A stretch of 64,000 nucleotides of DNA from Bdellovibrio sp. KM01 (GTDB lineage Bacteria > Bdellovibrionota > Bdellovibrionia > Bdellovibrionales > Bdellovibrionaceae), in the NCBI RefSeq assembly GCF_013752535.1, contig NZ_CP058348.1:2604001-2668000 (forward strand). Reading direction: 5' to 3'. A program made the translations under genes and the position numbers. Position 1 is the stretch's first letter. Each line of letters begins with the position of its first letter. The notes below the pieces were generated by a model that saw nothing but the letters and a program-made list of their open reading frames with translations, ran no database searches and had not been told where the DNA came from. Below, piece by piece: positions 1-7,991 of this stretch.

Positions 1-409
1 TTTCAGTTCCAAAGAACTCAATACGCAACGCCTTTAATTGGTGAGATTTAAAATGAGGCACCAAGGAACCGAATTGATCACGGGCCCAAGTATAAGTCGC
101 CTCATCCAAAAGACCATCGTGACCAACCGAGTTTTTGCCCTTAGGACGCACGATCCAAACCGGTCCTTGCAGCCCTACGAAATGGTTAAGCTCTTTGTCA
201 TTCTTTTTGATGGATTCCATTTGCCAGGCCAGCGCATGTTCTTCCACTAAACCTTGAAGCTTATTAGAGTCATCGGCAGCCAAGAAATAGACGAAGCCCG
301 TCATTTCATTTTTGGCTTTAAGTTCCTTGCCAATATCAAATGTTTCAATCCACGAACGGATTTGCAGCTTTGCGGATGCTTTTGACGCCGCTACCTTCTT
401 TTTTGCCAC
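1..409 (-). CDS. Hypothetical protein, N-terminal part only (cut by window edge)
   Basis: Reading the minus strand from a GTG at 409 gives an uninterrupted frame of 136 codons that leaves the window at base 1. A GAGG motif lies about 6 bases upstream of the GTG. The first residues are Lys/Ala-rich (VAKKKVAASKASAK). The following globular stretch has a VYFLAADDS segment and a WIVRPKGKN segment. The end, with VPHFKSHQLKALRIEFFG, faintly recalls the N-terminal domain of M17 leucyl aminopeptidases. That assignment is only a guess because the catalytic domain lies outside the window. It is divergent from the gene starting at 464, so the 54 bases between them should hold both promoters. Confidence 0.6.
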   Translation of the reverse strand, partial: MAKKKVAASKASAKLQIRSWIETFDIGKELKAKNEMTGFVYFLAADDSNKLQGLVEEHALAWQMESIKKNDKELNHFVGLQGPVWIVRPKGKNSVGHDGLLDEATYTWARDQFGSLVPHFKSHQLKALRIEFFGTE

Positions 410-463
410 GGTTGCCTCACTTTTTCTTTGTGATTAAGACAGAAAAATCCATAAAATAGTAAT

Positions 464-1495
464 ATGACGTGGACCGAGACCACAAACCTTAAATTTTGCT
501 TACTCAATGCAGAGAATCTGTTTCTGCTTTTTGACGAGCCGCCAACTGCTGAGGTCCTCAAGTACAATGAGCGTCAATGGCAAGGTCAGTCCATTTCCAT
601 TTATGAGAACAAGTCCTTAAAGAAGTGCGAGGACATCGCAAAAAGCCTGATCGAGATCAACGCCGATATCATTATGCTGTGCGAAGTTGGCGGTTTTGAA
701 TCCCTTAAAAACTTCAACCATCTCTTTATGAACGACGCCTACTCGCCATGTTTGATTGAGGGAAACTCCGATCGCAATATCGATGTGGGCTTTTTGATCC
801 GCAAAGGGCTGCCTTTCTATTTTGATCTTTTGTCGAACAAGGCGCGCCTGATCAATTACCTTTACCCCCACGAACGCCAAAGCTTGAACAGCGGTTATCA
901 GGTCAAAGGCGGCAAAGTGACGACCAGTCATAAATTCTCCCGGGACGTGGTGGAATTACGCCTATTTAAACAAGACAAAGACAAACCTTTTATGATCTTG
1001 CTTTTAACTCATTTAAAATCGCGTTTGGATCCGGAACGCATAGATCCCAATGGCTTTGAACGTCGTCAGGCAGAGCTTCGCACGCTTTTGGAAATCTATC
1101 GCGAGCTCGAAGAAAAGCATCCGCAAACCCCCATTATGGTGGCGGGTGATTTCAATGGAAATGCCGGTATCTTAAATACCGACGAGGAATTTAAGGACAT
1201 TTATACCTCCACGGGACTTAAAGATGTTTTTGAAGTTGCGAACTTAAGCGCTGAACAGCGCGCGACTTTTTATCAGGTTAAAAGCAGTGCTCGTACCGAG
1301 GGGCGCCAAATCGACTTTGCGTTTTTGTCACCACTGATGCAGACATTATTAAAGCCGAACTCCGCCAAAGCATTTCGTTACCGAGACGAGTTCGGTAGCG
1401 AACGCGGAATTCCACAAAATATGGAAGCCAAAATGCGCATCCCATCAGATCATTATCCCATCGTGTTCGAAATCGAGAATATCGTTTTGCGCTAA
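464..1495 (+). CDS. Endonuclease/exonuclease/phosphatase (EEP) family protein
   Basis: This 343-residue protein has the EEP fold hallmarks in order: the N-terminal LLNAENLFLL strand with the metal-site Asn, IIMLCEVGG with the metal-binding Glu, LLLTHLKSR, the catalytic VAGDFNGN motif, and a C-terminal SDHYPIVFEI with the conserved Asp-His. The family uses Mg2+ to cleave phosphodiesters in nucleic acids or phosphoinositides; the substrate here cannot be told. There is no signal peptide, so it is probably cytoplasmic. The start lacks a clear Shine-Dalgarno sequence, but the frame begins just before the first conserved strand, so little could be missing. It stands alone between divergent and co-directional genes. 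Confidence 0.85.
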   Translation: MTWTETTNLKFCLLNAENLFLLFDEPPTAEVLKYNERQWQGQSISIYENKSLKKCEDIAKSLIEINADIIMLCEVGGFESLKNFNHLFMNDAYSPCLIEGNSDRNIDVGFLIRKGLPFYFDLLSNKARLINYLYPHERQSLNSGYQVKGGKVTTSHKFSRDVVELRLFKQDKDKPFMILLLTHLKSRLDPERIDPNGFERRQAELRTLLEIYRELEEKHPQTPIMVAGDFNGNAGILNTDEEFKDIYTSTGLKDVFEVANLSAEQRATFYQVKSSARTEGRQIDFAFLSPLMQTLLKPNSAKAFRYRDEFGSERGIPQNMEAKMRIPSDHYPIVFEIENIVLR

Positions 1496-1550
1496 TTGCT
1501 CACTCACAGTTTTCGTTGCCCCTAATCCCGGAATTCGCTATTCTTGAATT

Positions 1551-1940
1551 ATGGGTATGCAGAAAACAGTTGTTCCAGATTTCAAAATTTCAGCCAAAGT
1601 CGTTTACGTCCCTTCCGAGTCAAATACGGAAAAGGGCTATCACTTCTTTGCCTATAAAATTGCGATCACGAACCAAGGTTCTGCCCCTGCTCAATTGATG
1701 AGCCGTCACTGGGTCATCACTGACGCTTTGGGTAAAAAAGAAGAAGTTCGCGGTCCCGGGGTTATTGGCATGCAGCCGAAAATCCAACCCGGTCAAACAT
1801 TTGAATATGACAGCGCGTGCCCTTTGAATACGACAACGGGAAGCATGCAAGGTCGCTATCACTTTGTTACCGAAGACGGCCAAAGCTTCACCGTGGACAT
1901 CCCAGAATTTTATCTGGTAGCGCCTACGTCTTTGCACTAG
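1551..1940 (+). CDS. apaG: ApaG family protein (DUF525)
   Basis: The 129-residue protein matches ApaG along its length: TNQGSAPAQLMSRHWVITDA, then GPGVIGMQPKIQPGQTFEY and the terminal GRYHFVTEDGQ strand. ApaG is an immunoglobulin-like, fibronectin III-type beta sandwich. It is linked genetically to Co2+/Mg2+ tolerance and Ap4A metabolism in enterics, but its biochemical role is poorly defined. Usual length is about 125 residues, so this copy is complete. Here it is not next to ksgA/apaH. A second in-frame ATG two codons downstream (1557) is an alternative start. It lies 55 bases after the EEP gene and may be read through from it. Confidence 0.92.
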   Translation: MGMQKTVVPDFKISAKVVYVPSESNTEKGYHFFAYKIAITNQGSAPAQLMSRHWVITDALGKKEEVRGPGVIGMQPKIQPGQTFEYDSACPLNTTTGSMQGRYHFVTEDGQSFTVDIPEFYLVAPTSLH

Positions 1941-1947
1941 TTCGTTT

Positions 1948-2487
1948 TTATTGGCGCATTTCTTCCGGCGCTATTCTTTCACAAATTTTGTCGCTGAGAT
2001 TTTTAAGGTCTGCAAGTTCATCTTTGCGTGGAAAATATTCTCTTAAAATAATCGTCCCTTGATCATGGGGCAGCCATGGCAGTCTAAGCTCCACGAACCC
2101 TCCACGGGCCACACGATAAGTTTTCTTTACTTCAAGTTCTAACTTTGTCCCCCAAGGGACACAGGTGTTGCCCTCATATTCAAAGCCACTGAAATCTTCA
2201 CCGCGGTATGCGATAAAATCAATGTCCACCGCCCCCGAGTCTTCAGTGCCGGCCATCATGGAACAAAAGGCGCGATTCAAGCCCTGATCTTTCATGCTGC
2301 TCCAATAGGAGTTCACGATGCGGGCCTCACCAGGATTCAAGGCAAATGAGTTCATGTAGTGGTAATTCCAGGTATTCACTTTGCCTTCGGTCTTCAGATA
2401 CATACAGCTCACATGATTAACGTCATCGATGGCATACGAAACATGTGCTGATAACATCAATAGCGAACTCAAAATCATCGCGCGCAT
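1948..2487 (-). CDS. Hypothetical exported protein
   Basis: This 179-residue protein starts with a typical Sec signal peptide (MRAMILSSLLMLSAHVSYA) likely cut after Ala19. A GGGGAG Shine-Dalgarno sits just upstream of the ATG. The mature part contains four cysteines and mixed beta-type sequence, with no domain I recognise. It converges on apaG with a 7-base gap. Periplasmic or outer-surface location is inferred from the signal sequence only. No function can be assigned. Confidence 0.75.
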   Translation of the reverse strand: MRAMILSSLLMLSAHVSYAIDDVNHVSCMYLKTEGKVNTWNYHYMNSFALNPGEARIVNSYWSSMKDQGLNRAFCSMMAGTEDSGAVDIDFIAYRGEDFSGFEYEGNTCVPWGTKLELEVKKTYRVARGGFVELRLPWLPHDQGTIILREYFPRKDELADLKNLSDKICERIAPEEMRQ

Positions 2488-2686
2488 ACACTCCCCTGTT
2501 CCTTAAGAACTTAAATTCATTATTATTTTCTATCCCTGTCAACGCCTGCCACGATTTACCAAGGGCAGCGAATGGTTGCGGACTTTCTCCGTGAGTGATG
2601 ACAAAAAGGTCTAGTTTTCAAAAGCCGCTCTGGTAAATGCAAAGCGGCCTGTGTTAGACCCTAGCCACCCAAACGAGGAGGCCCCG

Positions 2687-2995
2687 ATGGCGGTATTCAA
2701 AACTCTTAGAGATCTGCTGAAAGCTCCCAAAAAAGAACTTTGCCTATGTATGATCGTATCTGAACAAGAGGGCGCCGAAATTTGGGTCAACGGCGAACAG
2801 ACAGCCTTTGTCACTCCCCGCATGGTGGCTATTCCCCAAAATGAAGATGTGGAAATTGAAGTTCGCCTAACAGGTCACGAAACCCGCCGCGCAACTGTGC
2901 GCTCCCCGCAAAAGCTGAGTTATTACTATTGCAACCTGGATCGCGTTCCTCTTAGACTGGTACGCGATGAAATCGACAACCGTGCCACTTTATAA
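2687..2995 (+). CDS. Small PEGA-like domain protein
   Basis: The start was set at the ATG at 2687 because a strong GAGGAGG lies 5 bases upstream; the frame stays open further 5-prime to 2651 without a ribosome site. The 102-residue product contains GAEIWVNGEQTAFVTPRMVAI followed by VEIEVRLTGHETR, broken here between Gln and Thr, which resembles the PEGA beta-sandwich pattern (short G-x-x-I-x-V-N-G, a T-P turn, then a hydrophobic strand and G-H/Y). PEGA units are usually surface or partner-binding modules. There is no signal peptide. The last 29 bases overlap the acetyltransferase gene, so the two are probably translated together. Confidence 0.7.
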   Translation: MAVFKTLRDLLKAPKKELCLCMIVSEQEGAEIWVNGEQTAFVTPRMVAIPQNEDVEIEVRLTGHETRRATVRSPQKLSYYYCNLDRVPLRLVRDEIDNRATL

Positions 2996-3560
2996 AGAAA
3001 CCAAACGCCTGATCCTGCGTCACCTTGAACCCTACGACTATGAAAATTGGTCGCAAGCTTTCAGCAGCATGCGCCCACCACAAAGCGAGTGGGATGAAAC
3101 CAGCTGGACACTTTCCGAACTGACGAAAGCCAAATTCAAAGAGAAATTGAGAAAAGAACTAAAGCGCCGCGCTGCTGATTCAGCTTATGAGCTCAGCGTT
3201 TTTCGCAAAGACGATGGCATGCTGATTGGTCATGTGGCCATCGATGGCATCATCCGCGGAAACTTTCAAAATGGCGTTTTAGGATATCGCATCTTCAATA
3301 ATTTTTGGGGAGAAGGATATGCCACGGAAGCTTGCGCAGCCGCGATGCAATTGGCATTTAAAGAATTAAAACTTCACCGCGTTGAAGCCTTTATCGAGCC
3401 CGACAACAAGCCCTCATTGAAGGTCGCAAAGAAAATTAAACTTCGCAAAGAAGGTCTTAGTATTCGTCGCGTGTTCTTTAAGAAAAAATGGATCGATCTT
3501 TCCGTCTTTGCAGCAACCAGCGAAGACTACGGAATTAAGTATAAATTTCCACTAAAATAG
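2967..3560 (+). CDS. GNAT family N-acetyltransferase (RimJ/RimL type)
   Basis: A 197-residue GCN5-related acetyltransferase. The N-terminal TKRLILRHLEPYDYENW pattern is typical of the RimJ/RimL branch, followed by ELSVFRKDDGMLIGHV, the acetyl-CoA loop region GVLGYRIFNNFWGEGYATEA, and the helix LHRVEAFIEPDNKPSLKVAKK. That branch acetylates N-termini of proteins, small molecules or antibiotics; no substrate is evident. The start overlaps the preceding small gene by 29 bases, which suggests translational coupling. The protein is cytoplasmic and appears complete. Confidence 0.88.
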   Translation: MKSTTVPLYKETKRLILRHLEPYDYENWSQAFSSMRPPQSEWDETSWTLSELTKAKFKEKLRKELKRRAADSAYELSVFRKDDGMLIGHVAIDGIIRGNFQNGVLGYRIFNNFWGEGYATEACAAAMQLAFKELKLHRVEAFIEPDNKPSLKVAKKIKLRKEGLSIRRVFFKKKWIDLSVFAATSEDYGIKYKFPLK

Positions 3561-3702
3561 AAATAAATAGCACCCTTCGTCTATGTCATAGATCAAACCA
3601 AAGATTGCGAACTGACACTTTACCTAAAGTTCACTGGCAGACACTCCTTCGCGGGGTCAGAATCATATACAGGATCTGATCCTCATAACAAAGGAGTTAG
3701 TT

Positions 3703-3915
3703 ATGGCCCAACCAGCAACATACTCTCAGGCGAAATCGACTGCTTCAAATGCAGCTTCAAAACTGCAAAGCGGTTACAAAGAAATTCAAGGAAGAGCTCG
3801 GGAAGCACTCGATACTTCTTCCGATTTCGTATCTGATCATCCTGTCAGCTCAGTTCTCGGCGCCTGCGCCGTAGGCTTTGTAGCGGGCATGTTGATCCGT
3901 TCACGCCGCTGGTAA
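3703..3915 (+). CDS. YqjD/ElaB-like (DUF883) membrane-anchored small protein
   Basis: This 70-residue protein has an amphipathic helical N-terminal half (SNAASKLQSGYKEIQGRARE), then a C-terminal transmembrane stretch (SSVLGACAVGFVAGMLI) ending in a basic RSRRW tail. This architecture matches the DUF883/YqjD/ElaB group, which in E. coli sit in the inner membrane through a C-terminal helix and bind ribosomes in stationary phase. A strong AAAGGAGTTAGTT ribosome site precedes the ATG. A hairpin terminator follows at 3926-3959. The next gene encodes another small membrane protein, a neighbourhood reminiscent of enteric yqjD-yqjE, which is inference. Confidence 0.75.
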   Translation: MAQPATYSQAKSTASNAASKLQSGYKEIQGRAREALDTSSDFVSDHPVSSVLGACAVGFVAGMLIRSRRW

Positions 3916-3925
3916 AACAGCAACG

Positions 3926-3965
3926 AGGGCTTTTCCAAGGCACCCCATGGGAAAGCCCTGCGTTC
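3926..3965 (+). terminator. Hairpin terminator after the YqjD-like gene
   Basis: AGGGCTTTTCC at 3926-3936 pairs with GGGAAAGCCCT at 3949-3959 with one bulged base, giving a GC-rich stem. The following bases are only moderately T-rich. It lies 11 bases past the stop codon. Confidence 0.65.
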
Positions 3966-4032
3966 ATTTTCACTTCATCCAGATTTTTTTGAAAACTTAC
4001 AATCTCAATTCACAGCTTTGGAGGCGTTTTTC

Positions 4033-4638
4033 ATGTTCAAAATTATTTCCAGCTTAATCGGACTTTTCATGGGCTCAGGATCTCCTTTTGGTAAAAGTAT
4101 GGGTATCGACTTTAAAGGCATTCAAGCCAGTGTCTTCGATGAACTCGCCGTCAGAGCCCGCAAACCCGTACTCCTTCTGTTGCTGGGAATAGGTTCGATC
4201 GTATTCTTTTGCTTTGGTTCTTTTATGGCGATCCTGGATGCCACTCGTCAATATGATCGCAGCGGTCACATCTATGCGACATCAACTCTTTGGACCGGCA
4301 TCATTCTGGCTGCCGTAACGGCTGGTGGATATGCCTGGATCTTTATGCGTGAGTGGCCTGGACTTAAAAAAGTTCATGCTCAAAAAAGAGCGGAAGAAGA
4401 AGCCCTGGAGCGCGAACGCGAGCAGCAAGCCAACTCCCATCCGTCCGATATCGAGGGCGCGATTGCTGCGATCCTTATGGATTTTGTGGAAAGTCGTCGA
4501 AGCAAACGTGAAACTCGCTATGCCGAGCGCGAACAACGTCGCGCGGAACGCCAAGCGCGCCGAGAGGCCCGCTTTGAGCAACGCGAAGCCTGGAGAAACG
4601 AACAAAGTTCATCCTCTCAAGAACCGCCACGTCATTAA
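4033..4638 (+). CDS. Membrane protein with two TM segments and a basic coiled-coil tail
   Basis: The start chosen is the ATG at 4033, with a GGAGGCG ribosome site about 8 bases upstream; a TTG at 4018 is the only alternative. The 201-residue product has an N-terminal hydrophobic patch, two transmembrane helices (around residues 43-65 and 85-105) and then a highly charged Arg/Glu-rich helical tail that should lie in the cytoplasm. The layout resembles YqjE/holin-III type partners of YqjD proteins, but I see no diagnostic motif. The stop codon overlaps the stop of the convergent lipoprotein gene within a shared TTAA. Confidence 0.75.
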   Translation: MFKIISSLIGLFMGSGSPFGKSMGIDFKGIQASVFDELAVRARKPVLLLLLGIGSIVFFCFGSFMAILDATRQYDRSGHIYATSTLWTGIILAAVTAGGYAWIFMREWPGLKKVHAQKRAEEEALEREREQQANSHPSDIEGAIAAILMDFVESRRSKRETRYAEREQRRAERQARREARFEQREAWRNEQSSSSQEPPRH

Positions 4639-5591
4639 TAGTTTTTATATAAGCGCCAGCCCTTCACCACAGCTGTGAAGCTGGCGCCACTGGATGAGTT
4701 CAACAAAGAACCCGAAAAGACGTAATTAACAGGATCCACAGTCGTCACATTGGACGTCTCAACAGGCACATCGAACTGAAATTGTTGACGCTGCTTCTGC
4801 GAAATACCGATCAATGGATAGTACGTGAAAATATCAAAGCCGTTTCTGTGAGTTCTGAAACTTAAAGAACTTCCCGGTGGCAAATCTGAATCCGCAAAGA
4901 AAACAATTTCTAAAGTCGCTTTCGAAGCCTTGGTTGGAACCAACGGATCCATTTGCAAATAAGTGGAGCTGCGATCGTTCTTATTAAAGCGGTAATCTTT
5001 TTCCGTCAGTGGCGCGTTCAAATAAATGCATTCGCCATTACCGACGTCACGAAAGCGCATGATCTCACCGCTAAAAACTGCGATAAACCACAACATCTCA
5101 CTTTTTTGCGTATAGCCTGCCGGTAAAACCGGAGTGCCGCCCGAAGGTGTTCCTAATAGCGCCATCCCCGTGCCGTCGGCTTTCGCGATGACATAAATAT
5201 CAAGGCCTTTGGTAAAACTACGCCCCAGATTTCTGTCAATGCCACCAGCACCAACAGTTCCTAATTGCAAACGTAATGACCCTGTAATGGGGAGTGTGTT
5301 GAGACTTTGCGGACCTTGCATAATTACTGAAGGCGCAAGACCAAAGCCTTTTAAACGTAAAGTCGATTTGTCATAACGATCGAACGTCAAACCCCACTGA
5401 CTGTAGGCATTAGAGTTGATGACGGTGATTTGATCACCACCTTGGGCAGACTTGCCAGCAGTGGAGGGGCCCAAGCTATCGACGAGGGCCTTTTTTTCTT
5501 GAGGTGTAAGACTAACAGGTGCGGGAGCTTCCTTTTTTGTACACGCAGCGAAGCACAACACAGTTGCCAATACTAAGATTATTCGATTCAT
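4635..5591 (-). CDS. Lipoprotein, companion of prepilin (cassette copy 1)
   Basis: The ATG at 5591 is preceded by GGGGAG 5-6 bases upstream; a GTG at 5603 is in frame but contains that ribosome site. The 318-residue product has a signal peptide ending in a lipobox (CFAAC), so it should be lipid-anchored. The mature protein shares a pattern with the gene at 6466-7287: a D/E-x-YVI strand, a G-x-P-V-L-P turn, then RFRDVGNGECIYLN against PFKDMGDGEFMYLF. This points to paralogy. It lies 31 bases downstream of a prepilin gene and ends the operon. The function is unknown; a role with the pilin-like protein is inferred from position only. Confidence 0.78.
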   Translation of the reverse strand: MNRIILVLATVLCFAACTKKEAPAPVSLTPQEKKALVDSLGPSTAGKSAQGGDQITVINSNAYSQWGLTFDRYDKSTLRLKGFGLAPSVIMQGPQSLNTLPITGSLRLQLGTVGAGGIDRNLGRSFTKGLDIYVIAKADGTGMALLGTPSGGTPVLPAGYTQKSEMLWFIAVFSGEIMRFRDVGNGECIYLNAPLTEKDYRFNKNDRSSTYLQMDPLVPTKASKATLEIVFFADSDLPPGSSLSFRTHRNGFDIFTYYPLIGISQKQRQQFQFDVPVETSNVTTVDPVNYVFSGSLLNSSSGASFTAVVKGWRLYKNY

Positions 5592-5622
5592 TGAACTCCC
5601 CACCTACGCTCAAGTATAATTC

Positions 5623-6462
5623 TTATTTACTGCAAGAGCCACCGGCTCCGCCGCCATCGCCACCGCCGTCTTTACCTTGACCGCCGCCGCCACCATCTCC
5701 GTCACGACCGTTACCATCGGAACCGCCGCCCGTACCGCCGTTGCTTGCGACCTTCATACAGATCACTTTTCCGGCAGTGTCGACGCCCGTCATATAAGAA
5801 CCCGTTTCGCAGATAAGATCTGCCGAGGCCTCAGTGACCGTGCCAGTGACAATCGTTGAGTTATTATTCTGATTTATAACGTTGTTCGTTACTTGGGTGT
5901 TGTAGTAACTTGCCAACGCAACCGTCACAGTGTCTGTGATCGGACGAAGCTCAACACCTCTCGCTTTGGATAAATCCGTGTGATAGTCGATTTGCACGAA
6001 GACATTCATCGCCTGCGCTTTTGGACAAGATGCCACAGCGGTAGCACCACCACAGATCAACTGCATTTGCGAAGAGATTTTGAGTGGGCAGGATACATTC
6101 CACTCTTTACAAGGTTTCCCCTGGAGATCGTAATAAACATTCTTACCTGAAAGAGGCACACCCAAGGCATCGACTAATTTAAAGTCTGACTTGGTCGTCG
6201 AGCAGTTGTTCGTGTTTAAGCAAGTGCTTAGGACCGGATTTTCCGTCAGCATCGCGCTTTTCAGAATTGCCGCACCATTGATGGCGTTCATGCGCACTTG
6301 ATTACGCATGGACTCAACACCACTTTTGGCTGAATACACAGAAACATCTTTCTGCATTTTCACCATCAGCGTTGTCATGACGATGGAAAGGAGTGCTACC
6401 AATCCCGTCGCAACCAAAACCTCTACCAATGTAAAACCCTTACTTGATAACTGGTTTCTCAT
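5623..6462 (-). CDS. Type IV prepilin-like protein with Gly/Asp-rich tail (cassette copy 1)
   Basis: The N-terminus MRNQLSSKGFTLVEVLVATG is a class III signal: basic leader, Gly before the cleavage site, Phe1 and Glu5 of the mature protein, then a hydrophobic helix. It should be processed by prepilin peptidase PilD and assembled in a type IV pilus or pseudopilus. The body has several Cys pairs. A C-terminal block with a C-x6-M-x-GVD-x4-K-x-IC pattern is shared with the prepilin at 7297-7968. The final 40 residues are almost only Gly, Asp, Ser and Asn. Start supported by GAGGTGAG. The upstream gene stops 3 bases earlier. Confidence 0.88.
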   Translation of the reverse strand: MRNQLSSKGFTLVEVLVATGLVALLSIVMTTLMVKMQKDVSVYSAKSGVESMRNQVRMNAINGAAILKSAMLTENPVLSTCLNTNNCSTTKSDFKLVDALGVPLSGKNVYYDLQGKPCKEWNVSCPLKISSQMQLICGGATAVASCPKAQAMNVFVQIDYHTDLSKARGVELRPITDTVTVALASYYNTQVTNNVINQNNNSTIVTGTVTEASADLICETGSYMTGVDTAGKVICMKVASNGGTGGGSDGNGRDGDGGGGGQGKDGGGDGGGAGGSCSK

Positions 6463-6465
6463 AAC

Positions 6466-7287
6466 TCACCTCGCGGAATAATTTCGCGTTGTTTTAAGTT
6501 CTAAAATTCTAAATTTAAAATCAGTCATAGGAACATCGGCATTCACGACATTCAGGGTATTTTCATCCACCGCCAGATTCGGAACATCTTTCACCACGGA
6601 AATCACCTGTCCCGATTTCGCAGCCATCGGGACATAAAAGCGAACCACTTCTTGTCCGTCTGCGGAATTAAGGGCAATCCAGCCTGGTTTGCTTAAGCTT
6701 GATGTCAGCATCAAACGGAATTCCACTTTGATCGAGCCCATATTCTGCGGAACTCTGTCTTTTATTGAAAACTGCTTGGAGATTGCTTTGAAGCCATCAT
6801 AGCCCTGTTGGAACAGGTACATGAACTCGCCATCACCCATGTCTTTAAAGGGTTGAATGGCGCCGTTTTTAACTTCGAAAGCACCCAGAGATTCACTTCT
6901 TAAAACGTAGAATTCCGGCAATATAACCTGCGACCCCATCGGCGCCATGATCAACTTGGCATTCTTGCCGAACTCTTGAGAAATCACGTACAACTCAACT
7001 CCACCCGAATAGTTAGAAGGAGCAGAACGCAATACACCTGAAGTTAAGAAATGATCTGAAAGCTGGGCACGCAGTGGGCGCTGAAGCAAAATCGAAAGAA
7101 TTTGCTTTTTGCCTAAGACAGCCACTTCAGATAATTTACCCGTTGGCAGCAAATCCACGGTATTGCCCGTTTGCTGAAAGCGGAAGCCTCGCTGTTGAAA
7201 GCCTTTGCCATTAACAATTAATGCGTGGCTCACGGACGTGAACATCGCAAAAACAGTCAGAATGGATAAAACTTTAAAACACTTCAT
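6466..7287 (-). CDS. Exported companion of prepilin (cassette copy 2)
   Basis: This 273-residue protein has a clear Sec signal peptide (MKCFKVLSILTVFAMFTSVS) and no lipobox. Its central region parallels the lipoprotein at 4635-5591: VELYVIS, PMGSQVILPEFYVL, and IQPFKDMGDGEFMYLF. The two therefore look like diverged copies, one soluble or surface-associated and one lipidated. It sits between two prepilin genes, with gaps of 3 and 9 bases, so it is surely co-transcribed with them. No recognised domain. A function in assembling or capping a pilus-like fibre is inferred from context. Confidence 0.78.
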   Translation of the reverse strand: MKCFKVLSILTVFAMFTSVSHALIVNGKGFQQRGFRFQQTGNTVDLLPTGKLSEVAVLGKKQILSILLQRPLRAQLSDHFLTSGVLRSAPSNYSGGVELYVISQEFGKNAKLIMAPMGSQVILPEFYVLRSESLGAFEVKNGAIQPFKDMGDGEFMYLFQQGYDGFKAISKQFSIKDRVPQNMGSIKVEFRLMLTSSLSKPGWIALNSADGQEVVRFYVPMAAKSGQVISVVKDVPNLAVDENTLNVVNADVPMTDFKFRILELKTTRNYSAR

Positions 7288-7296
7288 AAGCTTTCT

Positions 7297-7968
7297 CTAA
7301 GCGCAAATCGCTTTGTTATTCACTAGATCCACACCACGCATCAATTGGCCACCAGGACAAGTCAGGTTTTTAATACTTTTATTTCCTTCTTGGGATCCAG
7401 ACAAAGGCAACAAAGAGGTTTCAATCACTTCACGAAGTCCATAGGCTGCTACCTTGTTCGCGATGCCTGGGAAAATTTCGATCTTGGTCACCAAGTAGAC
7501 CCCACCCGCATAAATGCATTGAGGGGCGCCACGGTTGCATACAGCTTTTGCAACCGCAGAAACTTTGAATGGACATTGCGCACTCCAGGGAGCACAGGCA
7601 GTTCCTTTATAAGTATAAAAAGAATTTGGCGAAGCGACAGGCTTGCTGTTCGGTAGCGCCAGAGAAAAATCCACCGTCGTGCCGTTCACACATTTTGCAG
7701 TTCCTAAAATACAATCTTTGATTCCGGCATTTTCAGGAAGAGTGGCGCTGTAGTTCACCGCCACACGGTTCAGGGCCAGCATTCGCACATTGCCTTTAAG
7801 CTCTTCCAGCTCGGCGCGGTTTTTTACCACTTCTAATTGCTGAGTCATTTGGTACATCTGAGTCGCAAACAAATAGCCGCCAACGCTTACGAGGCCGATC
7901 ACCACCATAAGCTCAACAAGAGTCATCCCCTTGTTATTCAACTTTTTAGTTTGCACGTTCTTGAACAC
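7297..7968 (-). CDS. Type IV prepilin-like protein (cassette copy 2)
   Basis: The start is a GTG at 7968 preceded by a GGGGGG tract. The leader is longer (about 14 residues) and ends KLNNKG before MTLVELMVVIGLVSVGG, with Glu5 conserved. Met rather than Phe is the first mature residue, as is common in minor pilins. The 223-residue protein has several Cys pairs and ends with a CPGGQLMRGVDLVNNKAIC block that also closes the structured part of the prepilin at 5623-6462. It lies 23 bases downstream of the propeller gene and 9 bases upstream of its companion. Confidence 0.87.
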   Translation of the reverse strand: MFKNVQTKKLNNKGMTLVELMVVIGLVSVGGYLFATQMYQMTQQLEVVKNRAELEELKGNVRMLALNRVAVNYSATLPENAGIKDCILGTAKCVNGTTVDFSLALPNSKPVASPNSFYTYKGTACAPWSAQCPFKVSAVAKAVCNRGAPQCIYAGGVYLVTKIEIFPGIANKVAAYGLREVIETSLLPLSGSQEGNKSIKNLTCPGGQLMRGVDLVNNKAICA

Positions 7969-7991
7969 AATCCCCCCGGATTGATTTCCAA

